A stretch of DNA of 64,000 bases. Origin: Anaerocolumna sp. MB42-C2 (GTDB taxonomy: Bacteria > Bacillota > Clostridia > Lachnospirales > Lachnospiraceae). Both the position numbers and the translations under genes were made by a program. The notes below the pieces were generated by a model, which ran no database searches, had not been told where the DNA came from, and was given only the letters and a program-made list of their open reading frames with translations. The stretch covers positions 2,418,001-2,482,000 of the forward strand of contig NZ_CP133190.1 in NCBI RefSeq assembly GCF_030913705.1, in the 5' to 3' direction. This document shows positions 55,868 through 64,000 of the stretch, piece by piece. The stretch's first letter is position 1; every line of letters begins with the position of its first letter.

Positions 55868-57484
55868 TTACCTCTTCTCCTTAGCATATTCAGACGGAGT
55901 CTTTCCTGTCATTTTCTTAAACGCTATACTGAAATAATGCGGATCACTAAAACCTACTTTTTCTGCTATTTCATAGTTTTTTAAATCTGTGTTTTCCAAT
56001 AACTCTTTTGCTTTTTGCATCCGGATACGGATGAGTACCTCCATAAAGGTCTCCCCTGTCGTATTTTTAAATATAGTACTGAATCTGCTGGCGCTTATGC
56101 TAAGATACGAACAGATTGAATTAAGATTTAAATTGGTATCTGCATAATTTTTTTCTATATAATCCATGGCAAGCAGTGCCTGCCTTTTGCCGCCGATATT
56201 TTTCTGCATATCTATTTCATACATCGCTTTATAACAATATTCTTTCAGTAATTCCATCACTTTACCCAGTGTTTTTGATTTAGCAATGTCTGTTAATAAT
56301 TGATTTCTCCTTATATTTAACTGGTTTTCATCTAATTCAGAAGCTTTTAACGTATTATTTATTGCTAAAATTATCTGCTGCAGGTGTAAATCGATTCTAT
56401 TTTTATCAGCCAGGGACCTTTTTATGGTATCTTCCATTTTATTTAAAATGTGCTCTATATTCAGTTTATCTTTCATCTTAATGGCTAATATCAGGGAATC
56501 AATCCTGTCTTCCAGTATTATTTCCTCATTTATTTTTTGGCTTCTCACGATGTCTTCCATATCAATAATACTGCTTTCTCCGAAAAGGTATTGATACTTC
56601 ATGGAATCCTGTGCTTCCTCATAGGATATATGAATCTCCTTAGTGTCTTTTACCTTTCTTCCAATACCAATGGTAACTCCAAGATTCATAAATTGTTTGA
56701 TTTTACTGCTTATTTCTGTGCTGATACTTTTTACTTCCTGATCAAATGCCTTCGGTTTATTGGTTCTAAACAGTATAAAAACCCTGTTATCATTACCCAG
56801 GCAGGCAAGTCCGACCTGATATTGGTCTAATATCTCATCGCAGATATTGTATACGGCAAATGTCATTAAGGAACTATATTGTTTGTTCTGTTCCTCATCC
56901 TTAATATCAGAATCAAATTCAATTTCAACAATAGCCACTCTGTAATCGGAAGCATCTAATATAATATTATTTTCCAGAAGAGCTTTCTCATTTTCTTCTG
57001 CTGTTTTACTGCCTTTAATTAAATCATCGATTACTTTTGATTTAATCAAAAGTTTATTTTTATTATAGCTTTCATTTAACCTTACTAATTTCTCTGCTTC
57101 CTTTTTATTTTTATCCATTTTTTCTTTCAGGTCCGTTAAAATTTTAGATAATTCGGAAGCAGTTACCGGTTTTAGAAGATATTCTTTTACATTATACTTT
57201 ATTGCTTTTTTAGCATATTCAAAATCATCAAAACCACTGAATATAATAATGTTTATATTTTTTAAATGGTTGAAGATGAATTCACTTAATTCCATTCCAT
57301 CCACATAAGGCATACAGATGTCAGTAAGAACAACATCAACCGAATTTTTCTCCAGAAATTCAATTGCTTCTTTACCATTTTGACAACTTCCTGCCAGTTC
57401 ATACCCCAACTCATCCCATTTTATATTCTCACTGATGGCCTCTCTTACAAGAACTTCATCATCCACTAATAATACCCGATACAT
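55868..57484 (-). CDS. YesN-type response regulator with AraC output
   Basis: 538 residues from ATG 57482-57484 with GGGAG eight bases upstream; an ATG ten codons earlier is in the terminator tail. Receiver domain with Asp55 (VVLTDICMPY) and YLLKPVTASE. Long helical middle. C-terminal AraC double helix-turn-helix (LNLNSICSYLSISASRFSTIF and NYEIAEKVGFSDPHYFSIAF). It presumably activates the importer operon at 52.7 kb. A terminator-like hairpin ends only about 30 bases upstream, so its expression may depend on read-through. Confidence 0.92.
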   Translation of the reverse strand: MYRVLLVDDEVLVREAISENIKWDELGYELAGSCQNGKEAIEFLEKNSVDVVLTDICMPYVDGMELSEFIFNHLKNINIIIFSGFDDFEYAKKAIKYNVKEYLLKPVTASELSKILTDLKEKMDKNKKEAEKLVRLNESYNKNKLLIKSKVIDDLIKGSKTAEENEKALLENNIILDASDYRVAIVEIEFDSDIKDEEQNKQYSSLMTFAVYNICDEILDQYQVGLACLGNDNRVFILFRTNKPKAFDQEVKSISTEISSKIKQFMNLGVTIGIGRKVKDTKEIHISYEEAQDSMKYQYLFGESSIIDMEDIVRSQKINEEIILEDRIDSLILAIKMKDKLNIEHILNKMEDTIKRSLADKNRIDLHLQQIILAINNTLKASELDENQLNIRRNQLLTDIAKSKTLGKVMELLKEYCYKAMYEIDMQKNIGGKRQALLAMDYIEKNYADTNLNLNSICSYLSISASRFSTIFKNTTGETFMEVLIRIRMQKAKELLENTDLKNYEIAEKVGFSDPHYFSIAFKKMTGKTPSEYAKEKR

Positions 57485-57511
57485 TGCTTTCACTCCCATA
57501 ATTTTCTTAGC

Positions 57512-57590
57512 CAAAAAGCTGCTGCAAAAGCTTAGAATTACTTAACTTGCGTATACCGCAAATTGATATTTTAAGATTTTTGCAACAGCC
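57512..57590 (-). terminator. Layered hairpin terminator (repeat family copy 2)
   Basis: Outer arms GCTGCTGCAAAA and TTTTGCAACAGC, middle CTTA/TAAG and a core TTGCG-TATAC-CGCAA, with five T on the minus strand. It shares outer arms and the TTCTAAGCT block with 2599-2692. It lies between the aldo-keto reductase stop and the regulator start. Confidence 0.7.
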
Positions 57591-57610
57591 TGATATATTG
57601 TTAATCACTT

Positions 57611-57628
57611 TAAGTAAACGTTTCTATT
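57611..57628. promoter_or_regulatory. Possible LacI-family operator (AAACGTTT palindrome)
   Basis: AAACGTTT at 57616-57623 inside GTAAACGTTTC; the minus-strand reading GAAACGTTTAC resembles GAAACGTTAC at 62.48 kb. Could also be an imperfect cre site. Between the catabolic and sensor operons. Confidence 0.4.
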
Positions 57629-57638
57629 CATTCACTTT

Positions 57639-58652
57639 TTATTTTGTTATTGTTCCGCCTAAATCCCAAAGGTCTTCCCAACCTTTAGCACCTTCCCACA
57701 AGAAAACCTGTCCTTTTATCAAACGGTTATTTTTATCAATGGATTTTAAAACAGCCATTTCTTCCTCTGTTAACGGATCTTCTGTTGTGCATTTTAAATT
57801 ACTTAGATATTCATTCTCATGAATGGAAAAAGGAATGGGAATCTGTCCCCTTTGTACTGCCCATTTTAAGCAGACAACAGCAGGATGTACATTATGTGCT
57901 TTCGCAATTTCCACTAATTCCGGAACCTGAATATCCGCAATATCATCAGCTGTTTTATCACGGTCCGGTCTGGTTGGAGAACCGATTGGACAAAAACCGA
58001 TTGGCTGAATTTCATGTGCAACACAGTAATCGAATAATTCCGGCTGCTGGAAGCATGGATGTAATTCCATTTCGATAGCTACAGGTTTAATTCTGCATAA
58101 AGGAAGAACTGCCTCTAATTTAGGTATGGTCATATTGGACATACCAATGTATCTTACAAGTCCCATATCAACTAATTTCTCGCATTGTCTCCAAGTCTTC
58201 ATAAATTCATCTACATTGAAAGGTTTTGAATCTGGATTACGGGAATCTCCGTCACAGCCCGGTGCATGATAATTTGGAAATGGCCAATGAACAAAGAAAA
58301 GATCAATACAATCTAAATGTAAGTCTTTTAAGCTCTTAGCGCAGGAGAGAAGTACATCTCCTTTACCGTGTTTATCATTCCAGACTTTTGTCGTAATGAA
58401 TAATTCTTCTCTTTTTACGGTTCCTTTGTCAAATGCCGCCTGGAATACTTCACCGATCAGGTCTTCATTACCGTAAACTGCAGCACAGTCAAATAAACGA
58501 TAACCAACTTCAATCGCACCGGCTACTGCTGCGGAAACCTGTTCCGGTGTAAAACGATCGGAACCGAAAGTTCCCATTCCGATACCAGGCATATATTCGC
58601 CTGTATATAATTTTCTCTGAGGCACTGATTTTGGATCAATAAATGCTGTCAT
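57639..58652 (-). CDS. Aldo-keto reductase
   Basis: 337 residues, ribosome site AAAGGAGA. The catalytic tetrad is visible: Asp55 and Tyr60 (FDCAAVYGNED), Lys89 (ITTKVWND) and His122 (FFVHWPFPN). The NADPH-binding end includes VQRGQIPIPFSIHENEYLSN. AKRs reduce aldoses or ketoses to alcohols or the reverse. In this operon it may interconvert the imported sugar and a polyol ahead of the FGGY kinase and GatD-like dehydrogenase. Last gene of the catabolic operon. Confidence 0.9.
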   Translation of the reverse strand: MTAFIDPKSVPQRKLYTGEYMPGIGMGTFGSDRFTPEQVSAAVAGAIEVGYRLFDCAAVYGNEDLIGEVFQAAFDKGTVKREELFITTKVWNDKHGKGDVLLSCAKSLKDLHLDCIDLFFVHWPFPNYHAPGCDGDSRNPDSKPFNVDEFMKTWRQCEKLVDMGLVRYIGMSNMTIPKLEAVLPLCRIKPVAIEMELHPCFQQPELFDYCVAHEIQPIGFCPIGSPTRPDRDKTADDIADIQVPELVEIAKAHNVHPAVVCLKWAVQRGQIPIPFSIHENEYLSNLKCTTEDPLTEEEMAVLKSIDKNNRLIKGQVFLWEGAKGWEDLWDLGGTITK

Positions 58653-58692
58653 AATATATTCTCCTTTATTTTTGAATTTTATATAAGATTAA

Positions 58693-59628
58693 TTAATAAA
58701 TTAATTTTTCCACTTTAATTTGGGGTAAAAGTTCCAACATATCTTTTGTCATAAAAAATCCGGTTTCCATACGTTTTGCATTAGCCGCGGAAATTGCACT
58801 GGCAAGTTTTATGGTTTCTACCATGGACAATCCTCTGGAGAATCCAACTGCAAACCCTGCAATCATAGAATCCCCGCATCCCACCGTATTAACCGCTTCT
58901 ATCTTTGGTACAAATGCTCTATATATGCCTTCTTCACAGGCAATCAGAGAGCCGTCGGAACCACAGGATATTACAACAACTTCAATTCCTGATTTTTGAA
59001 TCTCAACAGCCGCTTTTATTAAATCTTCCTGACTGTTTAATTCCTTACCGGTTAACATTCTGATTTCATCCATATTGGGCTTAATCATGGTCGGTTTTGC
59101 TATTAAGGATTCCTCCAGTAATTTTCCGCTGGTATCCAGAATGACTTGCTTATGATGTTTCTTTGCAATCTGAATCATTTCTTTATATAATGAACCGTCC
59201 ATTCCTTTGGGAACACTTCCGGAGATAGCCACCACCGAACATGTGTCAATGAGTGAAAGAAATTTTTTCAGCATTTCTTCTTCATTGGCATCTGTTATAC
59301 ATACGCCCGGCTCCAGGAATTCCGTCTGGGTATGATTCGTTTCATCATAGATGTTAATGCAGGATCTGCTTTCTCCGCTGATATGCACAAAATCACTTTT
59401 AATATTATTACCGTCCAGTGCTTCTACAATATAATGACCTGCATGTCCGCCTACAAACCCGGTTGCCGTTACTTCTTCACCGGCAATTGCTGCAACTCTG
59501 GATACATTCAGTCCTTTTCCTCCGGCGGAATAAGTACATTCTTTTACCCGATTTACACTGCCGGTCTGCAAATTCTCTACGACATACCTTTTATCTATCG
59601 CTGCATTTAGGGTAACCGTTAATATCAT
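58693..59628 (-). CDS. PfkB-family hexose-phosphate kinase (1-phosphofructokinase/tagatose-6-phosphate kinase type)
   Basis: 311 residues. Family start MILTVTLNAAIDKRYVV, sugar-binding SAGGKGLNVSRVAA, and the ATP/catalytic motif AVNTVGCGDSMIAGF with the catalytic Asp; the usual GAGD is GCGD here. It is the FruK/LacC branch, which adds the second phosphate to fructose-1-P or tagatose-6-P. The GatD-like gene upstream and the class II aldolase in the cluster favour tagatose-6-phosphate. Confidence 0.88.
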   Translation of the reverse strand: MILTVTLNAAIDKRYVVENLQTGSVNRVKECTYSAGGKGLNVSRVAAIAGEEVTATGFVGGHAGHYIVEALDGNNIKSDFVHISGESRSCINIYDETNHTQTEFLEPGVCITDANEEEMLKKFLSLIDTCSVVAISGSVPKGMDGSLYKEMIQIAKKHHKQVILDTSGKLLEESLIAKPTMIKPNMDEIRMLTGKELNSQEDLIKAAVEIQKSGIEVVVISCGSDGSLIACEEGIYRAFVPKIEAVNTVGCGDSMIAGFAVGFSRGLSMVETIKLASAISAANAKRMETGFFMTKDMLELLPQIKVEKLIY

Positions 59629-59666
59629 TATTATATTCCTTTCCTGTCAGTGTACCGACCTGTTAA

Positions 59667-59688
59667 GTATTGGGCTGTCTGTCAATAC
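59667..59688. promoter_or_regulatory. Small inverted repeat upstream of the PfkB kinase gene
   Basis: GTATTG (59667-59672) and CAATAC (59683-59688), ten bases apart, in the 137-base gap between the dehydrogenase and kinase genes. Hairpin or operator; no confident promoter was found with it. Confidence 0.3.
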
Positions 59689-59765
59689 ACTAATGTCTTA
59701 TAACCATATAATCCATTTATTATACGAGAGTACAACCTGTATTTTGGCAATCAGTGACACGTACA

Positions 59766-60815
59766 CTATTCTTCATTCACCAACAGGATTTTACCGTTTA
59801 CGGCACCGGGCACCTTAAATAACTGAAATGCCTCCTGTGCTTTGCTCATCGGATACTTTCCGGCAATTAGATCCTGGTCAAACTTTAACTGTCCGGTTGC
59901 ATAATAATGGGCGGTCAGTTCCCATTCTTTTCCCGGGAAAGGTGCGCTATAGGACATCCAGGAACCGGTTAATTTAAATTCTTTACGATTCATGTTTTCC
60001 CACAATTTCTGTGAAAATTCCAAAGTAACATGAGGCGTACCGATAAAGCATACATGGGATTTATTTGCTGCTAATTCAAATGCCATATACATGGTTGGGG
60101 CTGCTCCTGCTGTTTCAAAAACGAAGTCATAACCTTTTCCGTCCGTATATTCCATGGCTTTTTCCAAAAATCCCTCTTCCGTGGTATTCAACACTTCATC
60201 CGCTCCAAGGCGTTTCGCAAGTGCAAGTCTTTCGTTATTAATATCAAATACTACCACTTTCTTAGAACCATAAATTTTAGCCCACTGCATAGTAAATAAA
60301 CCAATGGTTCCTCCGCCTAATATGGCAACATTTTTTCCGCCCTGATAATCATTCTGCAAAAGTCCATGAAGAGCTACGGTAGAAGGCTCAAACATAGCGC
60401 CTTGTTCAAAGGAGATGCTTTTATCGAATACCACTGCATTTCTTTCAGGGATTACAACGTAATCCGCATTGCTGCCCTGTTCTCTGGAACCGATAAAGCT
60501 GTAATGTTTACACAGAGAATAATTACCGTTCTGGCAGTCTTCACAGGTCAGACATGGCAGCAGAGGCGCACCGGAAACTCTGTCTCCGACTTTTACTTTT
60601 GTAACGCCCTCTCCGATTTCTACCACCTCTCCGGAAAATTCATGTCCTAATACAATAGGGTAAAAATGTACACCATTATGCAATACTCTTGGAATATCAG
60701 ATCCGCAGATACCGGATGCTTTTACCTTGACTTTAACCGTACCGGGTTTTGTTACCGGTTCTTCATAATCCAAATATTGTACATCTTCATTTGCAACGAC
60801 TACTGCTGCTTTCAT
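59766..60815 (-). CDS. gatD: Zinc-dependent polyol dehydrogenase, galactitol-1-phosphate 5-dehydrogenase-like
   Basis: 349 residues, AAGGAGAGG ribosome site. Catalytic zinc site Cys37 (GICGSDIPRV), His58-Glu59 (LGHEFSGEV) and a structural zinc knuckle Cys88-91-94-102 (PCLTCEDCQNGNYSLC). NAD-binding motif AILGGGTIGLFTMQWA. The stretches NGVHFYPIVLGHEFSG, HYSFIGSREQGSNADYVV and KLTGSWMSYSAPFPGKEWE closely recall E. coli GatD, which oxidises galactitol-1-phosphate to tagatose-6-phosphate. Other sorbitol-type dehydrogenases cannot be excluded. Confidence 0.82.
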   Translation of the reverse strand: MKAAVVVANEDVQYLDYEEPVTKPGTVKVKVKASGICGSDIPRVLHNGVHFYPIVLGHEFSGEVVEIGEGVTKVKVGDRVSGAPLLPCLTCEDCQNGNYSLCKHYSFIGSREQGSNADYVVIPERNAVVFDKSISFEQGAMFEPSTVALHGLLQNDYQGGKNVAILGGGTIGLFTMQWAKIYGSKKVVVFDINNERLALAKRLGADEVLNTTEEGFLEKAMEYTDGKGYDFVFETAGAAPTMYMAFELAANKSHVCFIGTPHVTLEFSQKLWENMNRKEFKLTGSWMSYSAPFPGKEWELTAHYYATGQLKFDQDLIAGKYPMSKAQEAFQLFKVPGAVNGKILLVNEE

Positions 60816-60820
60816 TAATC

Positions 60821-62332
60821 TTACCTCTCCTTCATAGTATTTTTTAAATTATGATACAATTCCAAATATGTTTTGTAACTTTCCTCATATACCTTATGAT
60901 TCTCCATATTTGGCTGATGATATCTTTTCACTTTAACAGTCATTTCTACCGCTTCTTCGAAATCGCGGTACATTCCCACACCAACACCGGCTAAAATAAC
61001 TGCTCCCAGGGTAGTAGCCGAATCGGTAGACGGAACGGCTATCGGTTTTCCTGTAACATCCGCTTTGATCTGAGTCCAAACCCGGGAATTTGCTGCTCCC
61101 CCCATGGCTTTTAACTCACCCACCTGTGCACCTGCAGCCGCTGCAACCTCCAGATTATGCTTTAGGGAAAAAGCCACTCCCTCCATTGATGCTCTTATAA
61201 AATGCCCTTTGGTTTTGCTGTAATCCAGTCCGTAATATACACCTTTTGCGTTCACATCCCAGATTGGTGATCTTTCGCCGGCCATATATGGTAAAAATAC
61301 CATTCCGTCACAACCCGGATTTACTCTGGCAGCGGATTCATCAAGAAGTGCCAGAGAGGATTTACCGATACGTTTTCCCTCTTCTCTTTCAAAGTCGGCG
61401 AATTCTTTATCAAACCATCTCATTACTCCACCACCGCCGGTGGTGCCGCCCTGGAGCAGCCACAAATTGGGTACCACATGAAAACTAAGAATTAAGTTTG
61501 GATCTGCACTGTATTCCTTAAGGCAGATACTCATTCCTCCTGCCTGACCGCCCTGTTCCTGCGTCTCATAGGGGTGTATGACTCCTGCTCCGAGCGTTCC
61601 GCAGGCAGCATCCAATCCACCTGCAACAACGGGAATACCTGCTGCCAGACCGCTTAATTCTGCAGCTTCCTCCGTCACATAACCAACCACCTGATGACAG
61701 TCATAGATTTCCGGAAGAAAACGAAACGGAATACCAAACCGCTCACACATCTCTTCATTCCAGGTTCCGGTATGCATATCAAAACAATGTAGTCCATAAC
61801 CCTGGGATTTTTCCTGGCTTAACACTCCTGTCAGTCGATAAACGATAAAACTGTTGGATTGCAATATTTTATATATCTTTTCATAAACTTCAGGCAGATT
61901 TTCTTTATACCACAATATTTTTGCGGTGGTATAAGGAGGCTGAAGAGAATTACCTACCAGATTAAATATAACATCGTCACCTATTTCCTTGTTCAGCCGT
62001 TTACAGATGGCATCTGCCCTTGTGTCCATCCAGATCGGTGTATTGGTAAGAACTTTTCCTGCCTTATCAATTGCTATGGCTGACCAGCTCTGTCCGTCAA
62101 CACCGACACCTGCGATTTCCTCTTTATCGATTCCTGATTTTTGCATGGTAGTATTTATGGTTTGATAAATTGCTTCCCACCATTCATCCGGATTTTGTTC
62201 CGCATATCCCGGTTTTGGATAATAAACCGGATAATCTCCGTTTCCGCTGGCTAATACTTCACCCTGCCTGTTAAAAATTGCTATCTTGCAAGCACTTGTT
62301 CCAATATCAATTCCAAGTAAGTATTTTTTCAC
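60821..62332 (-). CDS. FGGY-family carbohydrate kinase (xylulokinase-like)
   Basis: 503 residues from GTG 62330-62332 five bases after GGAGGATT. ATP-binding start YLLGIDIGTSACKIAIFNRQ, substrate loop GVGVDGQSWSAIAID...IWMDTRAD, the phosphate motif LDAACGTLGAGVIHPYE with catalytic Asp, and the late MGGAANSRVWTQIKADVTGK. FGGY enzymes phosphorylate free pentoses, ketoses or polyols after ABC uptake. Here it is 5 bases from gatD, which suggests that its product is the dehydrogenase substrate, possibly galactitol-1-phosphate. Confidence 0.9.
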   Translation of the reverse strand: MKKYLLGIDIGTSACKIAIFNRQGEVLASGNGDYPVYYPKPGYAEQNPDEWWEAIYQTINTTMQKSGIDKEEIAGVGVDGQSWSAIAIDKAGKVLTNTPIWMDTRADAICKRLNKEIGDDVIFNLVGNSLQPPYTTAKILWYKENLPEVYEKIYKILQSNSFIVYRLTGVLSQEKSQGYGLHCFDMHTGTWNEEMCERFGIPFRFLPEIYDCHQVVGYVTEEAAELSGLAAGIPVVAGGLDAACGTLGAGVIHPYETQEQGGQAGGMSICLKEYSADPNLILSFHVVPNLWLLQGGTTGGGGVMRWFDKEFADFEREEGKRIGKSSLALLDESAARVNPGCDGMVFLPYMAGERSPIWDVNAKGVYYGLDYSKTKGHFIRASMEGVAFSLKHNLEVAAAAGAQVGELKAMGGAANSRVWTQIKADVTGKPIAVPSTDSATTLGAVILAGVGVGMYRDFEEAVEMTVKVKRYHQPNMENHKVYEESYKTYLELYHNLKNTMKER

Positions 62333-62478
62333 ATTAATCCTCCATGCTGCCAACACGCCGCGAATTTGGGCGTCAGCACAAATTTGCTGTTTAAAATAAA
62401 TATATTAAATCACCGAAATCATTCTCTGCATTTTATTAAATCCGGTAATCTTATTTCTTTTTATTTAAATCTAGAAAT

Positions 62479-62490
62479 CGTAACGTTTCG
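62479..62490. promoter_or_regulatory. Probable LacI-family operator upstream of the FGGY kinase gene
   Basis: CGTAACGTTTCG is a 12-bp near-palindrome (CG-N-AACGTT-N-CG) with the CG centre usual for LacI-family sites. It lies about 150 bases before the kinase start and just after the LacI-type gene. The rest of 62333-62534 shows no feature I can support. Confidence 0.5.
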
Positions 62491-62534
62491 GCTTGTAATA
62501 AAATTGATTTACTTTATGATTTTTGGTTTTATTT

Positions 62535-63545
62535 TTATAATTTTCTGATAGAATTTCCTTCCATAATGTCTGTTTGCAGTTTTATAATTTTATATTCTAT
62601 TTCCGATTCATTTTTATTATCTGCAATTCTTTTCAAAATTAATTCCGCTACATTTTTGCCTATCTCTTCTTTGGGCTGTGTTACAATGGTTAATTTAGGT
62701 TTGCATGCTCTCGCAAATTCCGTGTTATCAAAACCAATAACAGAAAGTTCTTCCGGTATTTTAACACCCAGCTCGTTGATTCCGATTACCGCACCCATAG
62801 TCATTTCATGATTTGCAACAAATACCGCTGTCATGTCTTTATTGTTCTTAACCAGTTTTTCCAGACACCTGGCACCGCCATTAATGGTATAGTCACCATG
62901 TTCAATTAATCTGTCTTCAGGAACAATTCCGGCTTCCATCAAAGCCAATTTATAACCGAGCATTCTCTCCTGTGCAGTAAATACATCCTCAGGGCCGCCA
63001 ACCATACCAATTCTCTTATGTCCATTATCGATAAGCCGCTGTATGGCATTTTTAGCTGCGGTTAAATTATCAACTAATACATAATCACATTCGATTCCGT
63101 TAATTTTACGGTCAATCAAAACAATCGGTTTCTTTGCTTTACCAAAACAACTTAGATGGGAACCGTCCGAATTAACCGGCATATTAATAATTCCATCCAC
63201 TCTTTTACGAAAAAGAAAATCAACGGCATTTTTCTCCAGTTCTTTATTGGTTCTACAGTCACAGACAATGGTAGCATACCCATGGTTTCTTAAAACATCC
63301 TCCATTGCAGTTATAATTTCCGTACAAAAGTTAATATTTAACTCCGGAATCACTACACCAATTGTTTTTGTTTTATTTGTCTTCAGGCCACGAGCTACTT
63401 CGTTTACCTCAAAATTTAATTCTTTAATTGCCGCCTCTATCTTTTTCCGGTTTTCATCCCGGACATTACCGCCGTTTAAATAGGATGAAATTGTTGCAAG
63501 CCCCAGACCTGTGTGCTTTGCTATATCTTTAATCGTAGCTACCAC
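62535..63545 (-). CDS. LacI-family transcriptional regulator
   Basis: 336 residues, GTG start. N-terminal helix-turn-helix TIKDIAKHTGLGLATISSYLNG, hinge, then the sugar-binding domain (TIGVVIPELNINFCTEIITA, GHKRIGMVGGPEDVFTAQER, LSVIGFDNTEFARACKPKLT, TIVTQPKEEIGKNVAELIL). It sits between the aldolase and FGGY kinase genes and probably controls the catabolic operon from the palindrome at 62479-62490. The effector is likely the pathway sugar or its phosphate. Confidence 0.93.
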   Translation of the reverse strand: MVATIKDIAKHTGLGLATISSYLNGGNVRDENRKKIEAAIKELNFEVNEVARGLKTNKTKTIGVVIPELNINFCTEIITAMEDVLRNHGYATIVCDCRTNKELEKNAVDFLFRKRVDGIINMPVNSDGSHLSCFGKAKKPIVLIDRKINGIECDYVLVDNLTAAKNAIQRLIDNGHKRIGMVGGPEDVFTAQERMLGYKLALMEAGIVPEDRLIEHGDYTINGGARCLEKLVKNNKDMTAVFVANHEMTMGAVIGINELGVKIPEELSVIGFDNTEFARACKPKLTIVTQPKEEIGKNVAELILKRIADNKNESEIEYKIIKLQTDIMEGNSIRKL

Positions 63546-63587
63546 TGCTTTACTACCCGCCTTTTTATAAAATAACTAAACTTTTAA

Positions 63588-64000
<413 letters not shown>

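Overview
The window looks like a chromosomal stretch of a low-GC, anaerobic, fibre- or sugar-degrading Firmicute, most likely of the Lachnospiraceae (Clostridium cluster XIVa type). The reasons are AT-rich DNA, strong AGGAGG ribosome binding sites with many GTG/TTG starts, repeated YesM/YesN-type two-component systems with AraC outputs, many sugar ABC importers, a fused SecDF, and T-tailed hairpin terminators. No rRNA, tRNA, CRISPR array, phage gene or transposase was seen. Assignments come from reading motifs by eye; no database was searched.

Layout. (1) 1-2.4 kb: a TetR-controlled operon (TetR, an unknown anchored protein, a YhgE/Pip-type protein cut by the window edge) with a clear promoter and dyad operator. 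(2) 2.6-9.1 kb: an Lpl/Ytc-type ABC importer (two permeases, lipoprotein binding protein) with a membrane-bound AraC regulator. (3) 9.2-11.1 kb: ArsR regulator plus MATE exporter. (4) 11.3-13.4 kb: a HelD-like helicase broken by a frameshift. (5) 13.5-22.4 kb: an Rbs/Mgl-type sugar importer joined to a tandem ABC protein that has lost its catalytic residues, a histidine kinase without an external sensor domain, a YesN regulator and an unrecognised probable TIM-barrel protein. (6) 22.5-23.6 kb: a ComEC-like metallo-hydrolase behind a long hairpin leader. (7) 23.9-33.4 kb: a YesMN-controlled importer with an esterase and an FAD oxidoreductase. (8) 33.4-39.6 kb: an FtsX-type ABC exporter with an OmpR-type two-component system and a GNAT acetyltransferase. 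(9) 39.8-42.9 kb: an unknown protein, then two tandem-duplicated glycosyltransferases. (10) 43.1-46.3 kb: SecDF and two small membrane proteins. (11) 46.4-52.8 kb: an Mgl-type importer with two ATPase-permease pairs whose ATPases are almost identical. (12) 53-57.5 kb: a membrane-anchored sugar-binding protein with its own YesMN pair. (13) 57.6-64 kb: a catabolic operon (aldo-keto reductase, PfkB kinase, GatD-like dehydrogenase, FGGY kinase, LacI regulator, class II aldolase) that reads as a PTS-independent galactitol/tagatose-6-phosphate route.

Blocks 11-13 can be read as one physiological unit: an anchored binding protein senses the sugar with its kinase/regulator pair, the double importer takes it up, and the catabolic enzymes convert it to triose phosphates. 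Block 5 repeats the theme with a different and poorly understood sensing arrangement, and is the best candidate for a new system.
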